From contig NC_134846.1 of assembly GCF_965363235.1 (NCBI RefSeq), positions 90,638,571 through 90,702,570 on the forward strand: a stretch of DNA of 64,000 nt, written 5' to 3'. Source of the stretch: Mytilus galloprovincialis. Taxonomy: Eukaryota > Mollusca > Bivalvia > Mytilida > Mytilidae. Position 1 is the first letter of the stretch, and every line of letters starts with the position of its first letter. This document shows, piece after piece, positions 19,737 through 32,164 of this stretch. The notes beneath the pieces were generated by a model. That model did not search any database. It had not been told where the DNA came from and saw only the letters and a program-made list of their open reading frames with translations. The translations under genes and the position numbers were made by a program.

Positions 19737-22700
19737 TCAAACATTCCATTTTGGAGCAGTTCTAATAAAGTTGAAGTCATATTTCTCAGGTAAACCAACA
19801 TGAGATTGTTTATAGACATCTGACCAAACAAACACAGGTAAATCTGTTCCACGTGTTGGTCCATTAATTATGTCTGCTGTGAAATTCATTGCCATGGCAA
19901 GGTTTGAAACCTGCAATTTACAGAGAAAAATTAATAAAACATGTCATAAGATAAGTAACTCATAAAAAACATGTTCCTTGTTTCTTTTACAAAAAACATT
20001 CCTGAATAAGTAGTAAATGAAAGTTATCTCTTACTTACCTGCTTACTGTTACTTTTAAACGCATAAATCAATTATTTATATAAAGAGATGTTTATAAATA
20101 GCTCTAGATTGAGTTATCTTTGAACTGACTTTAATTTAGCAAAATAGTGAAGTTCATTTTAATCAGATCTTTATTAAATGACCATTTACAAAAGATTATA
20201 AACTCTCTACTGCATTAATACATCCTTGACTGAAGAAAAAAAATGTATATTCTGATAATATTACCTTTGTATCGTAACAACCATCTGGACGAGGATTATC
20301 TTTCTTTAGATCACCACGGCAACAGATGGCATTACAGGAATCACCTTCAGAGTAAGGATCATTCTCGTAGTCTGTAAACATTAAAAACCATGGTAATAAA
20401 AATTTCAAAATTTAAAACTCTGCAACAATCACAAAATATAATAATTTTATAAAATATTTGATCTCGTAAAATGTATAAGCATTTGTCTTTTGTTTAAGAC
20501 TAAAGTATTTTGATTATTTTTGTGATTTTTTGCTGTTTCTTTGTCTCATTGTTGAAAGCTAAACAGTGACCTATAGTTGCCATTTGGTCTCTGGTGGAGA
20601 GTTATCTCATTGGTAATCATACCATGTCCTCTTTTTATAAATATGAAATATTCTTTTTACTTCTTTTTTTTTTTAACAACAAATAAATATTCTTTATTCT
20701 TCAAATTGCTTGTTACAACTTTACTTCATTGTCCAAGCTTCAATAAAGTATCCCTGTGAAATACGTTCTGAGTATCCAAGAAAATACACAGAATATAATA
20801 AAATATAAACATTATTTTTTTTTCCATCAATTATATCAATACTGTTTTGTTCTCATTCATAAACCTTCGTTGCACCTTTATAAACAAAGCGTACACATCT
20901 AAAAATTTCCGTTTTTGCTCGGATACATAGTACAACTTGTAAATACAAAAACCTATAATTTTCAAGAAATAATTAAAACCGTTTTACCCTTGATCTGATA
21001 TTTTGTATCCAAATACTATATGTTTTGCTAATATCTTGTTTTGAAAATTCATTTTTGCTAGAAGATAATGTACTTTCTCCCAAAAATCTTTCAAAAATGA
21101 ACATGTAATAAAGAAATGCAAATAATCTTCTTCTTTTGTTTTACAAAAATTGCATTTATCGTTCTCAGATATTTTCCACTTTAATAGTAGCTGCTTTGTA
21201 GGAATAACATATTGAAGCAGTTTCCATCTGAAAATTTTTAACTTATTTTCCTTTAAAATTTTAAATATAAAATCGTATACAAATGACATCTGTGGTACGT
21301 ATTCTAATTTTAAATATCTTGTCCAAATGTTGATACCAATTGGCTTTGTATATTTTTATCTACTAAAGTTTTATAGAGTATTTTATTGTTGATATCTTTT
21401 GTTTCAATTTGTTTATTTTGCCATCTTAATTTAACCTTACATATATTGATTATACTCTTAAGGGAGTTTTCTTTTTTTAAAACTTGCATCCATTCTTTTG
21501 GGATGCAGGATTTTAACATCTTAAACTTTGCAATCCAGTTTGTTTTATTAATCAACTTTTTAAAAAAACAACTTTCGGATAAATGTCCTTCACGATCCAA
21601 TATGTCGTTAATATAAACCAATCCACTTTTAACCCAGTTCGGGAAAAATAAGCATTTGTTGCGATATTTAATATATTTATTTCCCCAAATAATCTGTTTT
21701 CTAATATTAGAAAAGTGATTAGAAAATGTTGATATAACTCCTCCTGTTTTAACCCAACTTGAAATTACTTGTAAATAAAAATCGGGTATTTTTCCAAGTC
21801 CATCTATTGATTTAATATTATCTAAATTCATGTTAAAAACAAGAAAGTTTTTACCAAGATTGTTAAAATATTTAGTAGGAATAATCTTCCAATTCGGCAT
21901 ATTGGTTGTTGTTAATTTAGAGAAACATGAGGCTTTCAGTGCTGTAAAATAACTGTCAAAATCGATCATTCTTAACCCCCCTTTTTGGTATTCGCCAATA
22001 AGTGTGTTTCTTTTTACTTTGTCATTTTTTCCTTCCCAAATATATTTGAAACAGCAGCTTTCAATTTCTTTCAAGTAAATATCTGGAACTTTGCTCGAAG
22101 TAGCCAAAAATGTAAATTTTGGTAATATTAAAGATTTTATGCTCAATATTTTCCCAACCATTGTTAATTTTCTTTTTTCCCATGTTTTAATTAATGATTT
22201 CATGTTATCGCGATCTATTTTAGGTTCCCAATTTAACTTTTCACATTGAAGTCTATCGTGACCATAATAAATGCCTAAAGCTTTGACGGGTTTGTCTGTC
22301 CAGCGTATGCCCTTAATCTTATCTACGCTGTTTTTAAGCAATCCAAATTCCTTCTGTTTTATTACGGTTTAGCTTCAACCCTGAGAAAGAACCAAATGTT
22401 TCAATTATACATTGTATTCATAGCTTTAGATATATCTGATTTTCAACTACAAAACAGAGTTGTATCATCAGCTAATTGTGATATTTTGATGCTATGTGTT
22501 TTATTATCTATAGTAATACGAAAACTTTTAATGTCTGCGGTTTGCCTCAATAGCTCGGCCATAAATTCGACCGATTAAACAAAAAGTAAAGCCGATAAAG
22601 GACACCCTTGACGGATTCCTCTAGAGTTTTTAAAAATTTCGGATACCCATCCATTATTTATTACATGCGACTGTATTCCCTTATATAATGTTTCCACCCA

Positions 22701-25700
22701 TGATATGAATGATTCATTAAATACTTAACATAAATTCCCATTCCAAAGAATCAAAAGCTTTTGTAAAATCAACAAATATTATAGCCCCATCTATTCCGTT
22801 TGATTCTGCATAGTCCATTATTTTTACTTCTTTAGTGAATTATTTTTGATGAAAATATTTTTCACACATTGAATGAAAAAGTAAGAATGACTTAACATAC
22901 CATTGTATCTCATTATTTTCTTCATTGACATCAGATCAACAACCTTTCCTTCATCTCGACGGAAGATCTTGGCTCGTGGAGCAAGTTGATATGAGAACTC
23001 TGTTCCATGCTGAGCCACATAGCCAGGATACCCGCTCATATTGTATATTTCTTCAAAGAATGGCACATTGTAGGATGGCCAGTAACCTAAACAAATATGG
23101 AAAATGTATCCACAGTGTAGATTCAGTCTGCACCAAAATCTTTTCCATCTACTCACCATGCTCACGGAAGACTAGTATTCTGACATTTTTCCTATGTGTC
23201 TAAACTAAGTTTTGCAAAAACTTACTAGTTCAACTTAAATTTTACTAGTGAATAATGGAGCAGACTGTAGATTCAACATTATTTGTAGGATAATTACTTA
23301 TAGTTCTACTTCTTGCATTTTTTATTTTGTGTGTCTTTGCTAATGATTCAATGATTCAAAGATTAAATTCTAAATGACCAATTTTGGTTTCAATAGGATC
23401 CAATTATTAATAAATAGATTTTGTAGCCATTTAAGTGGTACTCATGAAGATTCAAAGAAAGTTTGTTATTCTATATAATGATCTTAAATTTCGTGTATCT
23501 ACATAAATCTGATAAGTTCATGTTACCTGTTCGTAGAATACTGGTAGTATCAGCTGATTTGACAAGGGAAGGAATCTGCTCTACAATCCAGAGGGCGTTA
23601 TCATCTATAGATTTACCGAGTGATATTTTCTTCATATCAATTATCATGTACTGGTTGTTATAGGTACCTGTATATAAAAAAAAACAATTAATACAATCAG
23701 ATTTTACAAGATAATTTTTATCTAAAAAATCCTTATTATTCCTGAATATGAGGCTTATATGTAATGAACATTAATGTTAATCAAAATATATTGCAGTTTA
23801 TGTCAACAATTGGGGTTGTCTTGATGCAAATGTATGGTATTGCTGTGGGTCTCCAACTGTAGGAGAAATTGAGTACACACACCTTGTATCCTCTTTCACA
23901 ATTTTTTCTGAAAAAAAGACTTAGTTCCAAAGTCTGGAAAAAATGAGATTCTTCAAGCAAATACATTATAGCAGGTGCAAAAGCAGCAAAACTACAACGT
24001 ATGTGCAATATTCCAGTGAAGTTCCAGAGATCTGGGTTTCTCATTGTCTGTCTCTACCAATCTGCCCAACATCACCATACTATGAGCTGATTTTGCTGGA
24101 TTTGGACTTCATTCAACCTTGCCAAAAATACATATAAAATGACAATACTTTTGTGTTTTAATATATATATATATATTCCCTAATATGTATATCTAAAACT
24201 TTTTAAAAGTTTAAATTAAGATTGTTTCTTAGTTTAATACAATTTGAATCTTATTTAACTCACCCGAATTGTACAAAGAGAAGACATCAGCCCATTGTTT
24301 ACCAGACGATGCCATCATGTTAGCCACTCTGACTCGTTGCCATGCCAACAAGGATTGTGGCTGTACAAGTTTATACAGAGTTTGATTAAAGACGTTATTT
24401 GTTGTCTGTAACATGACCATATTACTGCTCATTAAGTAAAAATCATCTAATGACTCCAGGAAACCTAAAATAAAATCAGAGCTTTGAATAAAATGGCATA
24501 TAATCAGAATAGATTTATTTGTTAAAGTCATAAGAAACCTCAAATTAAAAACAAATTATGCATATGTTTTTTAAAACTAAATGTATAGTTTTCATTATAC
24601 AAATTATGTACATATACTTTTTTCTGTGGAAAATTCTTTAATTTGTCCACATTTAGAAGAAGTTTACTTGTTTTTAATTGCTTGCTGCCAGGAAGCAATT
24701 CGCCGGCATATTTTCCGTATGCATAGTGACCTAAGCGTGACCCTCCTCGTAAAAATCAGGTGATAGCAATATGCATGAATCTGTCATTAAAATTAACAAT
24801 TACCTGATTGTATATGTTAAACACGTGCTAAAAACCCATGTTTTTTGTTGATTATTTACTATAAGGTGACAATCGGTAAACTTCGGCTTCAAAACACGGC
24901 ATTTAATGAGTAGCCATATTTGTTAAATCATAACAGACAGATAGAAAAAAAATTGACGATTATACCATATATTTGCGTAAAAAATGATAAAATCGTGCAT
25001 AGAGGACTAAGTTAATGATATATACATGCATTGGTTCAAGAATTGGATGAACATTATTTTTCACCAGTCACTCGTTTCTTATGACTTTAATCTGACTTTT
25101 TTTTCTCTATGTTTTTTTTTTTGCTGTAATATCCTCATCTAATGGTTAAAGATGCATTAGAATCCTCAAATTTATGAATAAGTGTCAATAATAAACATAT
25201 ATATTTGAAATTTTTCTGACATTGTGAAAAGAATATTGAGTACTGTACATAAATTCAAGTCAATATGGTAATGTGATAGGGTCATCTTCCTATATCTATC
25301 ACATGCCTTTTATATAAAGGTATGAAGATAAAACAATCAGTGACATCTAGGGCCTGCATGTGGATCAACACTTGATGAATATTGTAATAATTCTGATTAT
25401 TTCAGTAATAATTTACTACAAAGGTAACAAGTTCACATTCATTAATCTAGCAATTCTGTTGGTTGATTTCCAATTATGCAAACATAAAATTCACCATTTA
25501 CTACTAATGTGGATAAATATTTTCTAAACGCTCCCTCCCAATATTAAACTAGCTATTAACAATAAGATTACATTACTATTACTAGGCATTTTAGACAGAT
25601 TGCTGTCAGGTTAAATTTTATGATAAGAAAAGGAGGTACAAGATCTATATATCAATGTGTTTAAACCTACACATTTTCCTTGAGCTTAATATTTTACCTG

Positions 25701-28700
25701 GATAACTTGAAAATGAGATCTTTTTAGCCGATGAAGCTGAATCTTTTACATTAAAGTTGTAATGTTTATATATTCTCATTGTGGCCTGGTACTCAAACCA
25801 ACTGGAATGTGACATAAAAATATCTTCATAGGCTCCTAAAACCTGTAATCAAGTAATTTTAGAATTATTCCCATTGTAGCCAAGCTGATATAAACTCACT
25901 CATAAAGTTTGTTTAAGAATAGCAAATGATACAAGACAATCAGGATCAAAACCAAGGAGAAAACAAAGACTCAAAAAACCGAAAGACATTGACATCAGCA
26001 GTTATAAATAATAAATAAGAAACAACACGAACTCCACTAAAAACCAGGAGTGATATCAGGTGCTCCAGAAGGGTAAGAATTTCCTGCACCGTATACGGCA
26101 CCCATCATACAAGTTCAATATTGGTTGATGATAAGTACAATACATATTTATAACAAAAGTCTTTACATCTAAATATATCATCAAATAAAAATTGAATATA
26201 TAAGATGATAATAATAATTTTTTTGTAACTAATGTTTTTTTCATTATGAATGGCACATTTGAACCTCTGTCAACATTCAAGACTTAAAGATTTCCTTCTA
26301 TTCTATACTATACCTTAATAAGGGCTGAACACATGCCTGTTCTTTGAACATATGACCTAGCTTCAGCTGGAGTAAATGCTCTCCAATTGGGTATAGAGGC
26401 TGGGTTTAATGCCTTCACTAAATCTATCAAATCTCCCGCTCCATTCAACACTTGGAATGCAAATACTTCTAAATCCTAAAACAGAATAAACTAAAAGTCA
26501 TAAGAAATACCAATACAATGTATCTTAATTACTTTTTGTTTTGTTTTTGTTTTTTGTTGGGTTTTTTTTTTTTTTTGGGGGGGGGGGGGGGGGGATTTTT
26601 CAGTCTGTTATCATATTTCAAAGTTTTCAAGACTTAGTGTAACATGTGTAATTCATGGCTTGCTATATTTATACACTTGTATGACCCATATTACTTTTTG
26701 TTCATATATAGGGATGTGTAACTTAAAAAAAAAAAAATCATTTTGAATGCAAATTGTTAAATGAAAGCCATGGTAAGTAATTGTTTTTCACAATAGTAAT
26801 CAGCAGGTCTGTTTACCATGATGCAAAATTTGCCAGATCAATATTTTTTTTACAATAAAATGTACACAAGAAAAAAATCTAACTTTTTTTTCACTGAAAA
26901 ATACACAACTAAAAATGGTTTTAATCAGAAATTCTGAAGGGAAATGAGACATAATTAAAAATAAATATGTTACCTGCTCAGCAGTGGCTTTATATCCATC
27001 AACCAATCCATCATACTGTGCTATCACCATGGCAACATGTCTCCATAATGGATCTTTTGGTGTAATGCTCTCTATTTGCTTTCTCATCCATTTATCTTGA
27101 GTTTTGAGAAATTCTTTGAGATCTGTGATAGCTTGAGTAGACATATCTTTCAGGAAAATGTCCTTAATGTTAAGGTAGTGTTGGTAGATTCGCCTGAAAA
27201 ACAACAAAATATCCTTACTGTTAAGAATAGGTAATGTTGGTAGATTCACCTGAAGAAAAAAAAACCAAAAATCTTTAATTTTGGTAATGTTGGTATATTC
27301 ACATGAAAAACAACAAAAATCTTTAATTGAGGTAATGTTGGTATATTCGCCTGAATAACAACAAATATCTTTAAGTTAGGTAATGTTGGTAGATTCGTCA
27401 GAAAACAACAAAAAATCCTTCATGTTTTTGTAATGTTGGTAGATTCGCATGAAAAACAACAAAAATCTATAATTCAGGTAATGTTGCTAAACAACAAATA
27501 TTCTTAATGTTTAGATAATGTTGGGAGATTCTCCTGAAAATCAACAAATATCCTTAATGTTTAGGTAATGTTGGGAGATTCACCTGAAAATCAACAAATA
27601 TCCGTAATGTTTAGGTAATGTTGGTAAAAACAATAAAATACCCTTACTGTTTTTATAATGTTGGTAGATTCGCCTGAAAAACAACAAATATTCTTAATGT
27701 TTAGGTAATGTTGGTAGATTCTCCTGAAAAACAACAAATATTCTTAATGTTTAGGTAATGTTGGTAGATTCTCCTGAAAAACAACAAATATCCTTAATGT
27801 TTAGGTCATGTTGGTAGATTCGCCTGAAAAACAACAAATATTCTTAATGTTTAGGTAATGTTGGTAGATTCACCTGAAAAACAACAAACATCCTTAATGT
27901 TTAGGTAATGCTGGTAGATTCACCTGAAAAACAACAAACATCCTTAATGTTTAGGAAATGTTGGTAGATTCGCCTGAAAAACAACAATTATCCTTAATAT
28001 TCAGGTAACGTTGGTAGATTCACCAGAAAAACAACAAACATCTATATTGTTTAGGTAATGTTGGTAGATTCGCCTGAAAAACAACAAATATCCTTAATGT
28101 TTAGGTAATGTTGGTAGATTCTCCTGAAAAACAACAAATATCCTTAATGTTTAGGTAATGTTGGTAGATTCACCTGAAAAACAACAAATATTCTTAATGT
28201 TTAGGTAATGTTGGTAGATTCTCCTGAAAAACAACAAATATCCTTAATGTTTAGGTAATGTTGGTAGATTCTCCTGAAAAACAACAAATATTCTTAATGT
28301 TTAGGTAATGTTGGTAGATTCTGTTTTGGTAATGTTTGTAGATTCGCCTGAAAAACAACAAATATCCTTAATGTTTAGGTCATGTTGGTAGATTCGCCTG
28401 AAAAACAACAATTATCCATAATATTCAGGTATTGTTGGTAGATTCACCTGAAAAACAACAAATATTCTTAATGTTTAGGTAATGTTGGGAGATACTCCTG
28501 AAAATCAACAAATATCCTTTATGTTTAGGTAATGTTGGTAGATTCACCTGAAAAAAACAAACATCCTTAATGTTTAGGTAATGCTGGTAGATTCACCTGA
28601 AAAAAACAAACATCCTTAATGTTTAGGTAATGCTGGTAGATTCACCTGAAAAACAACAAACATCCTTAATGTTTAGGTAATGTTGGTAGATTCGCCTGAA

Positions 28701-30895
28701 AAACAACAAATATCCTTAATGTTTAGGTAATGTTGGTAGATTCTCCTGAAAAACAACAAATATTCTTAATGTTTAGGTAATGTTGGGAGATTCTCCTGAA
28801 AAACAACAAATATCCTCTTAATGTTTAGGTAATGTTGGTAGATTCTGTTTAGGTAATGTTTGTAGATTCTCCTGAAAAACAACAAATATCCTTAATGTTT
28901 AGGTAATGTTGGTAGATTCACCTGAAAAACAACAAACATCCTTAATGTTTAGGTAATGCTGGTAGATTCACCTGAAAAACAACAAACATCCTTAATGTTT
29001 AGGAAATGTTGGTAGATTCGCCTGAAAAACAACAAATATCCTTAATGTTTAGGTAATGTTGGTAGATTCAACTGAAAAACAACAATTATCCTTAATATTC
29101 AGGTAACGTTGGTAGATTCACCAGAAAAACAACAAACATCTATATTGTTTAGGTAATGTTGGTAGATTCGCCTGAAAAACAACAAATATCCTTAATGTTT
29201 AGGTAATGTTGGTAGATTCAACTGAAAAACAACAATTATCCTTAATATTCAGGTAATGTTGGTAGATTCACCTGAAAAACAACAAACATCTTTAATGTTT
29301 AGGTAATGTTGGTAGATTCCCCTGAAAAACAACAAGTATCTTTACTGTTTAGGTAATGTTGGCAGATTCACCTGAAAAACAACAAATATCCTTAATGTTT
29401 AGGTAACGTTGGTAGATTCGCCTGAAAATCAACAAATATCCTTAATAAAATTGAGAATGGAAATCTTTACTGTTTAGGTAATGTTGGCAGATTCACCTGA
29501 AAAACAACAAATATCCTTAATGTTTAGGTAATGTTGGTAGATTTGCCTGAAAAACAACAAATATCCTAAATGTTTAGGTAAAGTTGGTAGATTCGCCGAA
29601 AAAAACAACAATAGACAGATCAAGTCCCCCCTTTTTCTTGGGAAAATTTGGTTGCTCATAAAGGGAATCACTGAAGTAAGAAATGTGGGCCCCCCTCATA
29701 AAAAGATCTGGATCAGCCACTGCTGTCCAAGATAAACTTACGGGGCTGTTAGTGCTCCCTCTATATAACCAGCAGCATACATTATGTCTATATCATCAGC
29801 TGGTTTTCCATTGCCTGAAATAATATCTAGGATCCCCCATCCTGTCTCCATCAATGTATCATTGTATACTCCTACAGCTGTTGAATGAGAGTAATCCAGT
29901 ACACCTTTCTTATAAGTACACTTTTTGGCTGAACAGTACACACTTCCATAATTGTACTCTCCTGAAAGTAAAGTTTAACATAATAAAAAATAATGCATTT
30001 TGCAGTGCACTAGCTTTATTTCGTCACTGCAGAAAATGATGAAATTTACAAACAGTTGAAATGGTCCACTCATGTACACAGTCTAAATCACCAATTATTT
30101 GTTATGAATCAAAACAGCTCACTTCAATTATTACCTGTGGGGAAGTTCTCAAACCTTTTTCCCAACTTAGTTTATTTTGGCACCTTCTGGAAGAATGAAA
30201 AAAAGTGCACTTCAAAATCCTGTTCAAGTGTTTAATTTTTCTAAAACATATAAATATGAAAAAAAAGATGTGGTATGATTGCCAATGAGACAACACTCCA
30301 CAAGAGACCAAAATGACACAGTAATCAACAACTATAGGTCACCGTATGGCTTTCAACAATGTACAAAGCCCATACCACATAGTCAGCTATAAAAGGCCCT
30401 GTACAGGGGCAGATTTAGGGGCCCAGGTCCCCCCTTTTCTGGAAAAATTTTGGTTGGTTATATAGGGAATCACTAAAGCGTGACAGGAGCAGGCCCCTCT
30501 TAGGCAGTCAGTGGGCCACCACTTATAGATTTCTGGATCCACCACTGCAGAAATGACTATATATATGTAAAACAATTCAATTAAAACAGAAAACTAACAT
30601 ATTTGAAATTTATTTATCTAGGGCATTTTATGCCTTAAAACTTTTGCAGATACACAGGTGTGTCTGCACTCAGAGTAAATTGTAAGGTGAAAATGCAGCT
30701 ATATTAGCCAAAGGGTCCACATGAACCTTAATGACTGATCATGACTATCAAACATAAAGATTGTTTTTGTAAAATAAAAATCAGTCACCAAAGGGCATTT
30801 ACAAATCTTAAACATTAAAAATACATGAACTTATTACCACAAGATACACTGTAGCAAATTACCACAACCAGAACAAATGTAAGTGTAATCTCCAT
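19737..30895 (-). CDS. PLBD1: Phospholipase B-like 1, ten exons, complete
   Basis: Exons on the minus strand: 30838-30895, 29742-29961, 26974-27193, 26314-26475, 25698-25842, 24264-24464, 23527-23667, 22901-23086, 20265-20371, 19737-19910. All introns are GT-AG, phases agree and the total is 537 codons plus stop. Exon 1 is a signal peptide ([20 protein letters not shown]). The protein is an N-terminal-nucleophile hydrolase of the lysosome or secretory route that is thought to be activated by self-cleavage before a Cys. That Cys is in GMCSALIK (about residue 215). Further family marks are [77 protein letters not shown] and GCYDTK. The last two favour PLBD1 over PLBD2. Intron 2 holds a 2.4-kb minisatellite made of copies of the exon 3 boundary, and intron 8 holds a LINE. 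A foldback element lies 60 bp upstream of the ATG. Confidence 0.93.
20553..20640 (+). repeat. R3 fragment in PLBD1 intron 9
   Basis: ggtggagagttatctcattgg and aatcataccatgtcctctt are the R3 3' part. Confidence 0.65.
20812..22835 (-). pseudogene. 5'-truncated L1-like LINE in PLBD1 intron 8
   Basis: On the minus strand, starting near 22820: [14 protein letters not shown] (RT motif A), [14 protein letters not shown] (motif B), a diverged ADDTTLFC (motif C), then the 343-codon frame 22341-21310 with [18 protein letters not shown] typical of L1/Tx1 RT-connection regions. A zinc-binding C-terminus follows at 21289-20984 ([18 protein letters not shown]). The RT core is broken by stops, the endonuclease is missing and a short A-run ends the element near 20814. 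It lies in the same orientation as the host gene. Confidence 0.85.
25960..26110 (+). repeat. R4 fragment in PLBD1 intron 4
   Basis: aacaacacgaactccact, gtgatatcaggtgctccag and cgtatacggcacccatc match the repeat in the LTR at 5220-5310. Confidence 0.75.
26562..26594. repeat. T15-G18 homopolymer junction
   Basis: Fifteen T followed directly by eighteen G in PLBD1 intron 3. It can form a G-quadruplex and is a likely source of sequencing or assembly length error. Confidence 0.9.
27180..29608 (-). repeat. 50-bp minisatellite built from the PLBD1 exon 3 splice acceptor
   Basis: About 48 units of 50 bp in intron 2, ending at the true exon 3. Read on the gene's strand each unit contains a pyrimidine-rich stretch, tttttcag, and then gcgaatctaccaacatta, which is the first part of exon 3 (coding [11 protein letters not shown]). 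The repeat unit is thus intron end plus exon start. A 20-base foreign piece (attgagaatggaaatc) interrupts it near 29448. Confidence 0.93.
29610..29728 (-). repeat. Dispersed repeat R7, copy 1
   Basis: Shares ccccccttttt, ttggttg, aagggaatcact and ggatcagccactgctg with 30400-30550. Confidence 0.65.
30248..30400 (-). repeat. R3 copy in PLBD1 intron 1
   Basis: gatgtggtatgattgccaatg, gagacaacactccacaagag and ctataggtcaccgtatggc are the full R3 core in reverse. Confidence 0.75.
30401..30550 (-). repeat. Dispersed repeat R7, copy 2
   Basis: Second copy of the 29610-29728 sequence, ending ggatccaccactgcag. Confidence 0.65.
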
Positions 30896-30930
30896 CCTGT
30901 CTTTCAGCAAAGGGAAAGTACATTCGTGAT

Positions 30931-30947
30931 CACATGATAGTCATGTG
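30931..30947. promoter_or_regulatory. Paired CATGTG E-boxes upstream of PLBD1
   Basis: CACATGA and TCATGTG form an inverted pair separated by TAG, 36-52 bp upstream of the ATG. TCATGTG is the M-box type bound by MiT/TFE factors that drive lysosomal genes, which would suit PLBD1. The 9-bp duplication of the adjacent transposon begins within the second box. Confidence 0.4.
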
Positions 30948-30954
30948 TTTTTTA

Positions 30955-31600
30955 GGGAAGGTCTATTAACAGGACAGATAAAACCAGGACAGTTATTTTC
31001 GATACGTTTTTATCTGTAACTTTTGTTTTACTCAACATATTGTTAAAATTTAAATTGCATAATAAAGAACATGATATTTACTTATATTATTTGCAAAAAA
31101 ATATAAAAATAAATAATAACTAAGTTAAAAAAAATCTGCCAGGACAGTTTAATTTTATGAAAAAAATGGCTGAAATTGCCGAGAAAAGTTTACTTATAAT
31201 TGAAATATTTTTCCCAAAACAACTGTCTGGCATAATATTTTTGTACGATTATAAAGATTATGAAATAATCATTCTAAAAATCTATAATTTAATATTTTTT
31301 TCAGCTTTTAAAGGTAAAAAAATCTGCCAGGACAGTGGCCTTTCACGTTGGAAATTTTGTTGAAATTATTTCAAAATACAAATACAAAGTTAAATATCTT
31401 CTTCAAAATAAAGGTCTGGTAAACAAATGTTAGTTCATTGGAAAGTTTAGAATATAAGCTTTATGAAAATATAAAATTATATGAACTTTTATGTCATTAA
31501 CACCAAAAAAATCTGCCAGGACAGTAGCCTACTCTGCTAAATTTTAAGAAACAAATGGCTGAAATTGTCGAGAAGAGTTTACCTATAATTGTTATATTTT
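30955..31600 (+). repeat. Left inverted arm of the foldback element
   Basis: Pairs with 37056-36128 once the nested MITE is removed (646 versus about 644 bp). The tctgccaggacag marks are at 31135, 31323 and 31512. A 64-codon incidental frame is present in both arms with one residue different. Confidence 0.88.
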
Positions 31601-32164
31601 ACTTATTATGTCTCAACTTATGGACAAATTTGTTTCAAATCAAAATCGAAAGTTGGATAGATTATTACTTTTTGTTATTATAATTCGTTGTTAAGTTTTA
31701 GCATTAAATTTTGGGAAAAGATAAAAATATTAATTCGATAATAGATGAATTTCATAAAAAGTGTCCCATGAGTCGTCGTATACCTAAATATTTAGTTGGC
31801 ACGTGCTAAACTTAACGATCTGTCATCGAATCTGTGTATTTGTATATTCTGTCATGTCAACCGTAAAGCGAGTGTGTGATAATGAAGATATTTAGCTTTA
31901 ATTTTAGGAAAAGCTTTTAAAGATAAAATTTAATGCAATAGATTGTGGGATATTCGCAATTGCAAATGCTCTATAATTTTGTTTTTACAAGTTTTTCAGG
32001 TTGGGTACATGTAGAACAACTAGAACTAGTAAAGATTATCTCGTGATTTTTTTTTTGAAAAAGGTTAACCAGTGTTGTGGAATGTACTGAATTGTGACTG
32101 TGCATGGCAAATTTGATTCATTAGAAAACATGTAAAGGATGTCAATATTCAATTAAAAGTATTA
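31601..32164. other. Foldback interior before the RT frame
   Basis: No arm modules, no endonuclease domain and no other coding region seen. It may be the 5' untranslated part of the retroelement or unique foldback sequence. Confidence 0.45.

Noticed and set aside
21386..21616. Plus-strand open frame with hydrophobic stretches
   Set aside because: It is the complement of the LINE coding strand.
27180..29608. CRISPR-like array of regular 50-bp repeats
   Set aside because: There are no unique spacers: the whole unit repeats and it lies in a eukaryotic intron.
31157..31363. Small conserved protein found twice (also 36661-36855)
   Set aside because: The two frames match only because they lie in the inverted arms of one element; composition is AT-driven.
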